This document shows positions 11,480-24,600 of a stretch of DNA of 64,000 nucleotides, in pieces; the stretch's first letter is position 1; each line of letters opens with the position of its first letter. This DNA is from Brachionus plicatilis (Eukaryota > Rotifera > Eurotatoria > Ploima > Brachionidae), in the NCBI GenBank assembly GCA_010279815.1, contig QEOQ01000274.1:986618-1050617 (forward strand), written 5' to 3'. Made by a program: the position numbers and the translations under genes. The notes under the pieces were generated by a model. That model made no database searches and was not told the origin of the DNA. It saw only the letters and a list, made by a program, of their open reading frames with translations.

Positions 11480-14400
11480 CAACAAAATTTTTAAATTTTA
11501 ATAATTAAAAAATATGTAAGATCAAATATTTTATTAGAGAATTTTCTATTTTTTCAATAAAAAAATTAATGCTAAAATTCTTAAATTATTTCTCATGATC
11601 ATGTAAATACTAAACAATTGACGTTACACGTAAAGGTGCCATTAAGGTCTTAAAAAACCCTTTTATTTAAAATTCTTTTAAATTAACTATCATATACTAT
11701 TTAAAAACATATAAATCATTTTTTTTTTAATACTCAATTAAACTAAATTTAAATTTTATTCTTTTAATTAAAAATGTATTTATTTTTAATAAATAAAGTG
11801 TTAATCGGTCATCTATGAACATGGGCACTAGCCTATTGATTAACCTTGATACTTGAAAGAAAAAAAAAACTTTTTAAAAACATAAAAATCTATTGTGAAA
11901 TTCAATTACAAATTGAACAAAAATTTTTGCTTTTTTGATGAATTAAAATCAAAGTTAATAAAATATCCTTGAAAAAATACTCCAACAAAGTGCAACATAC
12001 TTTGTTGCACCTTTATTACCTAAAATAAAATCATTATTTTCTTTTTTTTAATAAATTAGACCAATAATCAATTTAAATATTATTGATATTTAATTTTTTG
12101 TCTTATTAAAACATGAGAAAAAGTAATTTAAGTATTTGAATTTCACAAAATCAAAATCTATTAAATGTGAAAATGGATTTATTTGAATAAGGACAAAATC
12201 TAAATTTTTTACATTTTTCACATTTTCAAGAAATTGAAAATGTAGACTGTCTCTTTTTATTTAACATTTCCAGCAATTCATTAACTGATGATCTAAATAC
12301 ACTGGACGAGAAATATGCTATCATCTGTGTTTCTCAGATCAAGAGCTTTTAGGACAGCTTTTCTTCGAGCCATGGTTCAAATTTTATTTATTACTTGAAT
12401 GATTTTAATTAGGTAGAGCTTTAAATTAAATTAAAAGCAAAATAAGCTAATTAATTAGATTGTTTTACAAAAAAATTAAATTAATTTTTTAGTGGGTCAA
12501 TAAATCACTTCACTTCTTTGGCCTTTGCACAACTTTTTTTTAACATGAAAACTAAATAAATTTTAATTTTTTAACAGAATTAGTGGGCATCTTGAAGTTA
12601 ATGATCAATTCAAAATATCATTTCATTTCAATTCAATTCAATTTAAAGATAAAATCTTCGAATTGAAATGATATTTTGAATTGATCATTAACTTCAAGAT
12701 GCCAATTAGTGCTGAGGTTAATTTTAGGTTTTAGCATACTTTGTTAAATCTAAAGGTAAAATCTGTAAAAGTCTACAAAAAATTATCCACTTAAAGTAGC
12801 ATTATTTCGATGGTGTGCATTCTGCATTGTGCATTTTGGTATTGCAGAGCTTATTATTTTATTTAGCATAGTATGTTAAATCTATAATTGTATCTCTGCA
12901 TTATTTCAATTAAAAAATAACAATTTATTCAATAGGTTTAGTTTGATTTGATCATTTTGAGCATCAAAAATTGATCTGAAACTTCAGATTGCCGAAAAAA
13001 CACCTCCTGTTTTTAAATTTTGATAAAATATAAATGACTTTTAATCAAGCATATTCAAAATTAAAGAAACCTAAGTATTTATAAAAACAATAATGAAATT
13101 GTTTTTTTTTTGATATGTTAAATAACGAAAATCACATTGAAAAAGAACTACGTTTAATATGTTATATATTTTTTTGTTTTCTTCTCAAAAAAAAGAGAAA
13201 AAAATCAAAAAATTGTTTCCAAGAAACAATTATTTAAGTTAATTTTTTTTCAATTTTTTTATTAAAATATAATAAAATTCAATATTTAGCTTTTGATATT
13301 AAAATTTTCCTAAAGAAAACTATGCATTGAAATGATTTTGCTAATTTTTAGTTTGGATTGAAAAACATATATAAAAAATCTTACATTTTCAATGCTATTT
13401 CAATTTTTTTAAACATAAAAACATAAAACAAAAAAATGTTGAGCTTATTTATTTACGAGAGAAAAAATATCAAATGTTTTAAAATGTCATATTAAACTGG
13501 GCGGGGATTAAGAAAAAATTAAATAGAAGATTATTTTGCATAAAAAAGTGTAGTGTTTTTTTCAAATTTTTCAGATTATTTTAGAAAAAATTAATATTTT
13601 TATTTATTAAATTGAGAGAAACGCAAAAATCTATGCATTTTCATGAACTATTTTAAACTTTTATAAACACTGATTTGAATATTATTTAAAAATCAAATAA
13701 TTTTAAATTGAAAATAATTCCCTAGAAAATTCATTGTGCATTTTCTTTAATTTTTTTTAATTGTTATTGTATTCTTCTTTTTTACTTTAACTAATTTTCT
13801 CCAAAAATTTTCTTAAAAATGTTTGTTATGTATTTTTTGAGTTTCAACAATCTACTCTCCCTGTCTTTAAAAAAAAAAACATATTTATTTAAATTTAAAA
13901 ATTATTAAATTCAATTGTTAAAAAAATTTTGAAATTTTGCAACTTGCAAAATTTCAAAATATTGATTAATAATTTTATTTACTTCAGAAAAAAATTCATA
14001 TAATTTTCTATCTAATTATAGATTAAACAAATAATGTTTAATAAAGTTTAGTCATTTATTATTAAAAAATTGATAAAAAATACCTTTTTATTTAAATCAA
14101 AAACTAAAAATTTTGATTTGAAATTTACAATTGATCATGAACTTCAATTTGCCTTTAGAATATATTGAATGAGAATTCAACTCAAATTAAATCAATGAAT
14201 TCGATTCAAAATTTGTTGAAAAATGGTCAACTGTTAATTTTTAGATAGGGTTGTTATAATGAGTCCCTTCAATTTTAAATGATTAGTATTATTTTCAATA
14301 GATATTTGATTTTATTGATTTTAGTTTTTAAATAAAAAATTTAAAAATTAAAAAATATATTTCAAATAAAATTTTATGAAAAATAATAAGATCTGATAAA

Positions 14401-15650
14401 ATTGATCATATATAATATTTATGGATGTAAGCGATTTCTCATTACATTTTGAATTTTGCCTGGACCGCTGAATTAGTTTTCATAAAGGACTGAGCTTGGT
14501 TTGATTGTAAAAATAATTTTTACAATTTCTTATGAAATTAAGTAATTTTGGGCTCAACTGTCAAACAATTGATCACTTAGTGATATAATTAAATCAATGA
14601 ATTCAATAAATTATTCCTCAAATAAATTCAATTGGGCATAATATTTTGAAGTTATTTTCATCAAAAAAAACTTTGAATTTTTTTTATTTCATTTTAAAAA
14701 TTTAAATAATTATCGAAGGATATCTGTTCTTTCTTCAATGGCGAAAATTAATCTTCAGAATCGCAAATCGTAGTAAAATTTCTTCTTAATTTTTTAATTA
14801 TAAATAAAAATATGTGTGAAAAATTTCATTTTACTTTTATATTTTTATTCTTTAAAATGTGTTTTATTCAATTATCTAAAGATGCTCTTTTATATTTTTG
14901 TATTTTTTATTTTTTTTTCTCACTTAATACTTAAATTTTTTGCCTTTTTTTTTGTTTTGAAACTTTAAAATTTTCTTCTCCTAAAAAAAAGGTCATTTCA
15001 ATTGATAAATAATTAAAAAAAATAAATTAATTTTTTTACAAAGAATTCAATTTTTAATTTTATATTCCTCAATTTGAGGGCTAATTTATATATAAATATA
15101 TATATTAAATAAATTTAAAATATCTAATTAACCTAATTAATAAAAATATCAAAAATTACAAGACATTCAAGTTTTTATTTTTCAAAAATTTAAATCTAAG
15201 AAATTACTTGTTTTTAAAATTTAAAAGAACAACAGCCAGGAAACTACTTTATTTTTTAAAGACCATGAATATATTTTTTTATTTTATTTAAATAAATATT
15301 AACGAATTTTTTTAAATAACGGGTGTTTTGCATAAAGTTTCAAATGGCTTCGTTAATGTTAATATTTTTTCAATAAATTAAAAGTTAAATTAAAAACAAA
15401 ATTACTTGTTGACAAAGCTTTTTCTGGCATTGCTATTGAGTAAAATATTTAGAAGCGCAAAATTTATTTATAAAGAGAACAAAAGAAAAAAATTTAGGAG
15501 CTGGTAATATTGAAGCTAGCACGAAACAAATCTCTGAAGGCAATCTTTCCAAACTTTTTTTAAATGTTTAACGATAACTTAAAAAAGATTTTTAATAATT
15601 TTTCAAAAAAAAAGCTCAGGCCCTAAGCTTTAATTGAGAAATTAAGCTGG
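11480..15650. other. Long AT-rich intergenic region
   Basis: About 4.2 kb without a supported gene. It includes the lipocalin poly(A) signal (11556-11561), a palindromic GTGCAACATACTTTGTTGCAC-type string at about 11990-12012 that recurs in part near 48.9 kb, and the hairpin MITE at 12586. The rest is low-complexity A/T sequence with no long ORF on either strand. Confidence 0.4.
12586..12703. mobile_element. 118-bp hairpin MITE with 8-bp target-site duplication
   Basis: It is an almost perfect palindrome of about 50-bp arms starting GGCATCTTGAAGTTAATGAT, the same termini as the 708-bp element at 8402. It is flanked by the perfect direct repeat AATTAGTG (12578-12585 and 12704-12711). It appears to be an internally deleted member of the same family. 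Confidence 0.85.
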
Positions 15651-15657
15651 TATAAAT
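15651..15657 (+). promoter_or_regulatory. Candidate TATA box of fibrocystin-L copy A
   Basis: TATAAAT sits 44 bp before the start codon at 15695, and the following AAATTAAAATCACAAATCAAA leader is short. The spacing suits transcription starting about 15 bp before the ATG. Confidence 0.4.
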
Positions 15658-15694
15658 ACAACTTCTGAAATTAAAATTAAAATCACAAATCAAA

Positions 15695-18600
15695 ATGAAA
15701 AAATTGATTTTATTAACTCTTTTATTTTTAATTAATCATTCGATTGAGGCTTGCACCAACTTTTGGGATTCGGATTTAACTGATCCAAATGTAGAAATTT
15801 GCCCAAGTATTATTTGATATTTTGTTAAATCAAATCTTATTCTTAAATTTTGAATTTAAAGTAAAAACATTGAGTGGAGAATTTTGCAAAATTCCTTTTA
15901 TTTATGAGGGAAAAGAATACAATCATTGTATTATAAATTATCCAGATAGTTCAAAATTTGATTATGTTCCAAAATGCTTAACCTTTTCGGAAAATTGGTC
16001 TTCTTGTGTTCAACCAACTGATGCCGTAATCGACTATGTTACTACTAGAAAAAATGGAGGCAGCCATATCAATACAGTGAGTCGCAACGGTGGAACCATG
16101 CTTTGGATCTACGGAAAAAGTGAAAAAAAAATTTTTTTTTTTAATTTTATTGATTTAAAATAATGTTATTAATCAAAAGGATTTGCTCAAAATTTATTTG
16201 CATTTGCTCCAACCGAAGATAATTCTAATGAAGTAATAATTGTCAATGAATTTAATTCATACGATTGTCCAATTCACACAGACAAAGTGACTTCAACACA
16301 AATAACTTGCTACGCTGCGTAAAAAAAAAATTTTTTATTTTAAAATTTTTAATTTAAACTTGAATTTTTTTTCTAAAGAGCTATGCCTGAAGGAACTTAT
16401 ATAGTTCGAGTAAAGGTAAATGGAAACCTTATTCCATTTGAACAATACATAAACATAGAAAATGCTGATGTAAGAGTGGCTGATTGGACAACACCAAAAC
16501 TGACATCCGTAGATCCCATCAGTGCTACCCCTGGTTCAATGGTCACTCTAAAAGGAGATTTTAAGACTTTGTGTTACACTCGTGATGAAGACCCATGTGC
16601 AGATGATGCAGGTGCCAGAATATCCAGAATTTATTTCAATGGTCAACTTTGCAATCTGATCAATCCAGACACCAATTTGGTCTATCAAAACTTGACCACA
16701 GATACCTTGTTGTGTAAACTTGAGGGTCATGAAGTAAATGTGTACAATGCCACTATTCTGGTTTCTGAGGAGTATGGACGTTCATTGGCATCGTCGTCAA
16801 TTTTCTACATTTCAGCTGACGAGAAAATCTACAATTTTGAAAGCTATGCTCAAATTGATTACGTTAATTATCAAAGTGGAAGCATAAATGGAGGCCTTAA
16901 ACTAACCATAACTGGAAATCATTTTTACAGTGACCAAGACATACAGGCTGAGATAAAAATTGGAAATGAGTCATGTGAGCTAACATCCTTTATGTCAAAT
17001 AATTATTATGATTCAACATTGGAATGTCAAGTACCAGCTGATCCGATTTATAATAGAAATTATTTCTATGGAGGCAGAGGCATCAATCTAATTGTGGATA
17101 ATAAAACAACTGATTTTGATAGTTTACTTTTGTCTTCGCCATCTTTATCCGCAGTTGAATATTTCACCAAAAATATGAGTGTTTCATTTAGTCAAGCAGA
17201 TGCGGTCACAGTTTGGTTCAAAGCCTATTTTGCTCCATTGAGATCAGGAAGCTACGATTTTCCCATTGATACTGATGGCTATGCCAAAGTTTATCTAAGT
17301 TTGACCGAGAATCCAAGTGACATGACCATTGTTTCAAGTAGTAAAGACTCTTCTGTTGATTATTCAAAAGTAGATCTAGAAGCTGGAAAATAGTAATTTT
17401 TAAATGATTATTTTTTTGTTTCTTTTTAATTTTTAAATAATTTTTTTTTCTAAAATAAATAGTTATTATATTGAATCAATTGGTTCTTCCAGTTCGGGAA
17501 CTTTTGATTTGAAAATTAATGCAAGATTCTATGACACAAATTTAGTTGATACAATAACCAGCAATGTTAAAAATGAAATTCAAGAAATAGAGATTCGTTC
17601 GACTGAAACTAGAGAAGAATTTGTAATTCCTATTTATTTTACTAAAATATTTGTAGCCAAAAATAATTTTGATTTTTTTTTAAAGACAGGTGATTATTCA
17701 AATGTAACTTTGGGAAGTGGAGTTTCTGAAATTCAAAAAATAACTCTCAACTCTTCGTTCAATGTGCCCTATGTTCTTTCATTTGAAAATGTTGAAACAA
17801 GTAATTTTCATTAAGAAAAAAAAATGTTTTTTTTTTTATATTAGAAAAAATAATTTTTTCTTTTCATTTTAGTTTTGTTCAATTTTGAGACAACTACGGC
17901 ACTTAATTTACAAAATGCACTCAACGATTTGCCATCGTTAGGTCCTAATCTAGTCTCTGTTAGCCCAGTTTCATCAAATGATCCAATGGTTAAAACTTTT
18001 CTTGTGACATTTTCGGCCGATTTAGGCGATGTACCAAATTTGGAGGAAAAAAGTGGTAATTTGATTATGCTAGTTGATGAGGAAACAAAAGGAATTGCAT
18101 CTGGACAAAATGTTCAAATAACTGTTCAAGGACAACATTCACCATTGTTTAGCCTGACTGAAACAAGTGACAATGTAATCACTAAATAAAAAACAAAAAC
18201 TTGAAAAATAGAAAAATGTTTTTTCAAAATTTTATTTAAAGATAAAAGCTATTTTGAAAAAGACATTTGGAATACGATGTCCAGTTTCTATTCAAGAAAA
18301 AACAGAAAATGTTCATTTTTTAAATGATTTTGAAACATGTTCGAGTATTTTAGAAGGAAATTTAAATGATACCACTTTTTGTGGCCTATGTTCATCTAAA
18401 AGCTCAACTCTTTTCAATGACGTAAAAGCGTTTACTACATTTAAATACGTAAATATTTAAATTAAATAAACAATAAGTGGATTTTTTATTTTATTTGTTC
18501 AATTTTTAAGCTATGTTTTGCTTATAAACAAAAAATTGCTTTCTACAGAATTGATCTTCAATTTAAGAGCTCAAGCGATCAAATTTATTATAAATCAATT

Positions 18601-21600
18601 TCAGTAGACACAATAGCAGATGGTGAATGGCATTACTCATGCTTTGACATTGTAACCAATGTTGCTGACAACATTGGAACAGTTCTTATTCATAGGGTAT
18701 TTTAAAATCTTAAATACCTAAATTTACCTATTTTTTTAAATACTTTTTCCAAGGCCACATTGTATCCATTTTCTACAGAAACAAGTTATGTTGACACTGT
18801 TTCGCTTAGAAATAATATACCAGTGGAATATGATGGTAATAAATTCTTCAAAATTAAATTGTATTTGTATTTTTTTCTAAAAAAACAAAAAACTATTTGA
18901 TTAGATCCTAGACTGATTACAACAAGGCGATTGTATCCAAATGTTCCAATTATTCCTTCTCAACTAGATTTTATTATTACACCAAATGACAAAACATTTT
19001 CTCTTAAATACAAGCCAAACAATTGCCTAAATGGTCTTGATACTATTTCGATACGTAACTTTCCAGAAGCTCCAATTACTCGGGTTGAATCTGCCAATCC
19101 ACCAGTCACTGGTTCTTTTAATTTGCTATGGAACAGCAAGAATTTTCAAGGTTTTTTTTTCTTTTTTTGACCAAAATTTTTTAATTGCTTGATTTTTAAT
19201 AATTTTTTTTCTTTAGAAATTGGTGCCAATATTGATGATGAATCACTTAAAAATTATCTAGAGTCAGCAAAAGAAATGGGTCAAGTGTCTGTTGAACGTA
19301 GTAAAAATTGTGCTGGTTATAAATGGAGAATAAAATGGCAATCTGGAGGAAGTAAACCACAAATAACAATTGTAATTTTAAAAAGCTTCTAAATATTTTT
19401 AAATTGATTTATTTTAAAAATTAAGGATTCAGATTCATTAATCGGAAATTCAGCACAAATTTCCACAAGACAAATTCAAATTGGACATGCATTATTTGCT
19501 CCATTAACTGATAACATCATGAGAACTTTTCACCAAAAGCCCCAGGTAAAACTTGTTTTTAGTTGCTTGTTCATAATATCTTAGTTTTTATTTATTTTAA
19601 ATTATTTTGAATTTTAAATTTTTTTCTAAATTTAAAATTAAGATCACCGTGTCTATAAGTGGAATTGTTTCAAAGTGCTCAGGCTCATGTGATTTCGAAT
19701 GGTCAAATGACAGGACACCTGTGGTCGAATCAATCAATGAACAAAATTCAAGTCTTGTAATTCTAAATGGTTACGGATTTGATCTAAATCCAGAAAATAA
19801 TATTGTTACAATTGGCCAAACAAATTGTAATATTGTATCTGCAAGTGAGACTAAATTGGAATGTGTTCCTGGCGATGGACCATTGGGAAGTTATTCTTAT
19901 AGCTTAAATGTAATTGGAAAAGGTTTGGCAAGTTTAAACACAACAGCAGCTAATGCCAAATACACATTTGAGCTTGACGCTTTATCGGTCAGTCCAACGA
20001 CAAGTGGAACTGGAGGTGGAGTAATTGTAAACATCACTGGTAAAGGCTTCACCAGCAATACAAAAGTATCAATTGATGGAAACGATTGTCCTGTTGTGGC
20101 AAATAGTTATAATCTTATTGCTTGTATGGTTCCATCTAATGTAAATATAAATTTTAAATTGCTTGAATTCTAATCAAAAAATTAAATTGAAATTAAATTT
20201 AGAAATTTTATTTTTTAATTTTTTTTTTTTCAACATTTAATTTATTTTTGTTTAAAGCCAACCAACACTAACAAAACTGTGGATATTTTAATTACAGAAA
20301 GCGGTCAAAATAAAGCTTTAATTGGAGCATTTTCGTATGATTATGACAATACACCCCAAGTGACTAGCATATCTAAAACAAAGCTAAGTGTAACAGGCGA
20401 TCAGACAATTACAATTAATGGAACTTTTCCAGAAGAAAATATTCAAGTTTACATTGGTTCAAAACTTTCCACAATTGTTTCATCCAGTTCTGGCTCGGTT
20501 GTAATAAAAACTCCTTCAAATGAACCAGGCTTGTATCCACTTATAATTCCAGTTGGTTCATTTGGAAATGCAAAGTAATTGATTTTAGTTTATTTTCAAA
20601 AGTTAATTTTTTTAAATTTTTATTTTTTTTATCAAGGACTAACGAACAATTTGAATATGTTTTTTATGTGTCGTCATTTGAGCCCAAATTTTCATCCAAA
20701 AGAGGAGGATCACTAATTACCATTTATGGCGACGGATTCAATGCTGATGATTGTTCTTCGAATAAAGTCACATTTGAAAGATATAATTGCACAATTATTA
20801 ACTGTTCTACAAGCTATGTTATTTGTGAGTCACAGGCCGCTCATACTGTTTATGAAATTACCAACGGTGGACATAATCCAAGTAATGTTCAAAAGAAAAA
20901 AATATAATGACTCATTCTAAAAATTAATAAATTTTATTTTTTTTTATCTTTTAAAAAGAATGGGGAAAAGGCTACGCTTGGGATCATCCTTATGTTGAAA
21001 TAAACAAAGGAGATGTAGTAACATGGTCATGGAAGCCATACAATGTAGTAGCTGGATTGAAATTTATGGTAGAGCAAATAAAAAGTCCGACTAAAATTGA
21101 AGCCCAAGGTTTTTGGAGTGGACCACCAACAGAGACAGGATCTTTTACATTTCAATTTAATAATCCCGGAACTTACTATTATTGGTCTGGTTACATTGAA
21201 CAGAGCCAAGTAGTTAATTTCCATGGAGTTGTTGTTGTTTTGGACATTGATGAACAAAAAGATTTGGAAATTGAAGTGACCCAAAATGAGATAAAAGCAC
21301 TCAAATGTAATTTCCCTTTCTCTTATGGTTCCAACACGTTCAATGAATGCACTGATCAAGACCAATCGTTCAAATGGTGTTCTCCATCTGGAAATGCAGA
21401 TTCAGATCCAATTAGATTAAATTGTGATCGGTCAGGTAAGTCAATAGAATATTATTAATAATATTTGGAATATTGGGCGACTTGGAGATCTAAAAATTTA
21501 AACCTTTTATTAAAGTTAAAAAGATTTACATCTTCTTGAGATTTGGAAAAAAAATTCAATCCAAAGAAATAATGATTAATAGTAGAATTGGTTTCAAAGA

Positions 21601-24600
21601 TGAAAAAAATTATCTTCAATTTAATTTTTTTTTTCATTTCTTAGTTAATTTTGGATATTTTACATTTAAAACTTATGAAATTTTTGAAAATGGTATCAAT
21701 TTAAAAAATAACCCTATTTGACAATTTTATTTGACAAGTCTAGAGCTAAATTTCACATTAACTATATTCTAAATGCATCTAAATTTTTCAACTTTGATAG
21801 CCTGATAGTGATTGCTGAATTTACCTTTAACAAGTCAAAAAAATTTGACGATTAGCATCTTTTATAAAATCTTTTAAGAAAAACAAAGTCCAAGACAATA
21901 AAATATATTAGGTCAGGGCATAGTTTTGCAAGGCTTATTTTTTGCTATAAAAAGTAGCCGTCATCGTTCAATTTACGAAATTAAATTAATTTTTAATTTC
22001 TTAAATTGAACGATGGTTTTTATTTATTTCAATTATCTTTAAAATCTAAAAATAAAAATAATTAAAATTCACTTGGAAATCCGATTTAATTATTTTACAA
22101 TTGATTTAATAGAAAAGTTGAATTCTATGAAGCTAAATTAAAATTAAGATTAAAAAAAATATCTTTAAAAAAAATGCGTTTTTTGAGGGTTTTTTGGATC
22201 TACGGCTAAATCTATATTTGATGATTTTAAGATTTTTATAGAGCCTAATATTTTAGGCATTCTTTATTTTTCTAATTTTTTTTTTAATTTTATTTTTAAT
22301 TTTTATTTGTTTATCTATACCTAAAGCTAAAGCTCCTTCGGGTTTAAGGAAAAAAAATCAATAACAAGTTCAAAATTCAAAAAATATATAAGGTTAAATA
22401 TGTTGTGAAAAAATTTGACTAAAATAAGTGTTTGGAGAAATTTTATGATAAAGATCTAATTTAAAATGTTTATTTTTTAATCTAAATAATTATTTTTCAT
22501 TTCGTTCTTTACTTCATTTTTACAAACTACCTTTCATTCCAAAGAGTTGAATTTCAAGCAATTAATAAACTTGATTGATTTCTAAACCAAATGTGAGATT
22601 AAAAATCACTGATTTCGATATAATAAATAAAAGATAGCAGCTTATTTATTTTAAAAAATTTCTTTTCAATTTTATTTTTTAAAGATTCACCAGCTAATAC
22701 GCTTTGCTCTTCACAAAATATTACGTCAACAGATTGTGGTAATGTGCCTGCAAATAAATTGAGATTTACAAGTTGTTCGGTGCCAACAATCACAGCAGTG
22801 TCTCCTTTTAATGCAACATTTGATTCTGAAATAACTATCACTGGGACAGATTTCAGCTTAACAGACTGTGAAAATGAAGTTTACATAGGTGAAAAATTAT
22901 GTACAATAATAGCAGTTTCAGCAACAGAGATAAAATGTAAAATTGGAAAAAACAGTGGATTGAAATCGTTTGAAAATCATGCAATCGAGGTCAAAGTAAA
23001 GAACAAAGGATATGCCCTTAAAATGGATGATTTTATTGTGGTTCAATTTTTAGCTGTGGCCACCGAAATAACACCAATTATCGGATCTTCAAATGGAGGT
23101 GCTTTAATCACAATAAATGGAGACGGCTTTGACCAATCGACCAAAGTTGTCCTTGATAGCTTAGTGTACGATTCAAGCAATTCACAGATAACTTTTGATT
23201 CATTCAAATTCATAACATTGGCAAACACTGGTCAACATATTTTGTCCATGTTCACAAATGGAAGAGAAGTTGAGTATCTGACAAGTTTGACATATGAATT
23301 TTCTGAAGCCAAAAATCCTCAAATCACATCAATTTCAATTAGTGAAATTGAACAAGAATCAAATTTGACAATAATAGGTATCAATTTTGGTGTGGAACCA
23401 AGTGAAATTGACTTAAAAATAGGAACACAAATTTGTCGAACAATTGACTTGGAGTCTACAACCATAACATGTACAATTCCTGGTCTTGAGAGTGGATCTC
23501 ATATTGTAACTCTAAATGTTAGAACAATTGGTGACAGTAATGAGTTCAATGAGAGAATAACAGGAAAAGCAACAGTCAAATCAATTGTTCCCAATTCTGG
23601 AAGTACCAATGGAGGCACTATTGTCAAAATTCAAGGCAATGGATTTACAGTTGGATCAACTGTTGTTCTTGGTCAAGCAATTTGTTTAGTTAAAAATGTC
23701 AAAATAAATGAAATTGAATGTGAAACTCAAGCTAATTCTGCTCAACTTGTGGATGTGTCAGTCATGACCTCTGGTGTCGAGCACTCAAATAATGGTGTTA
23801 ATTATACATTTGATGAGGATAAAACTCCAACTATTTCTTCTGTAGATCCAGTACAGGAAAATTTTAGCTCAAGTCTTCTTACTTTAATTGGTGAAAAGTT
23901 CAGCAATGATAAAAATGAAGTTCATGTTCAGATTGATGGCTCTGAATGTACAGTGATTGAATCGAGTTTAACTCAAATTACTTGTCTGCTTGGTGAACAT
24001 GGTGCTGGCACATATCCAATTGAATTAAAGATTGACTCTGTTGGCTATGCAAATAAGAATTTTAATTTTGGATACAATCTCAATATTCACCATTTGAGTT
24101 CAAACGAAGCTAGTCTTGCTGGGGGTCTGCATTTGCAAATAAACGGAAGTGGTTTTTCTGGCCAAAGTCATGTGACCATTTGTGATAATGAATGTGTTCT
24201 TTTGAATTTCACAAGCTCACAAATATTTTGTCTTGTTCCATTGGCAAATTCGTCATTTGACAAAGATTGTACCTTAATGATTAATGAAAATGGATTGAGT
24301 GCGCAGACAAGTTTTAATTATAGACAAAGTTTAACTCCTAATGTATTTGGTTTGTGGCCAAATCGAGGTGGAACTGGTGGTGGAACTATTCTCACAATTA
24401 CAGGCCAAAATTTTATGTAAAATAATTTTTTTATTAAAAACATTAATTATTTTGATTGACTTATTAAATCATATTTTTTTTCTAAATAAAAACAGACCCG
24501 ATTCAACCAAAGTTGAAATTGCCAAAACAACTTGCAAAATACTTACCATTAATTCAACAAGCATTGTTTGTCGCACTGGACCTCTTCCTTCTTCATCAAC

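Noticed and set aside
24417..24495. Possible stop codon ending the fibrocystin-L reading frame after the IPT array
   Set aside because: The frame continues after a short GT...AG intron into CCCGATTCAACC, and the same structure is in copy B.
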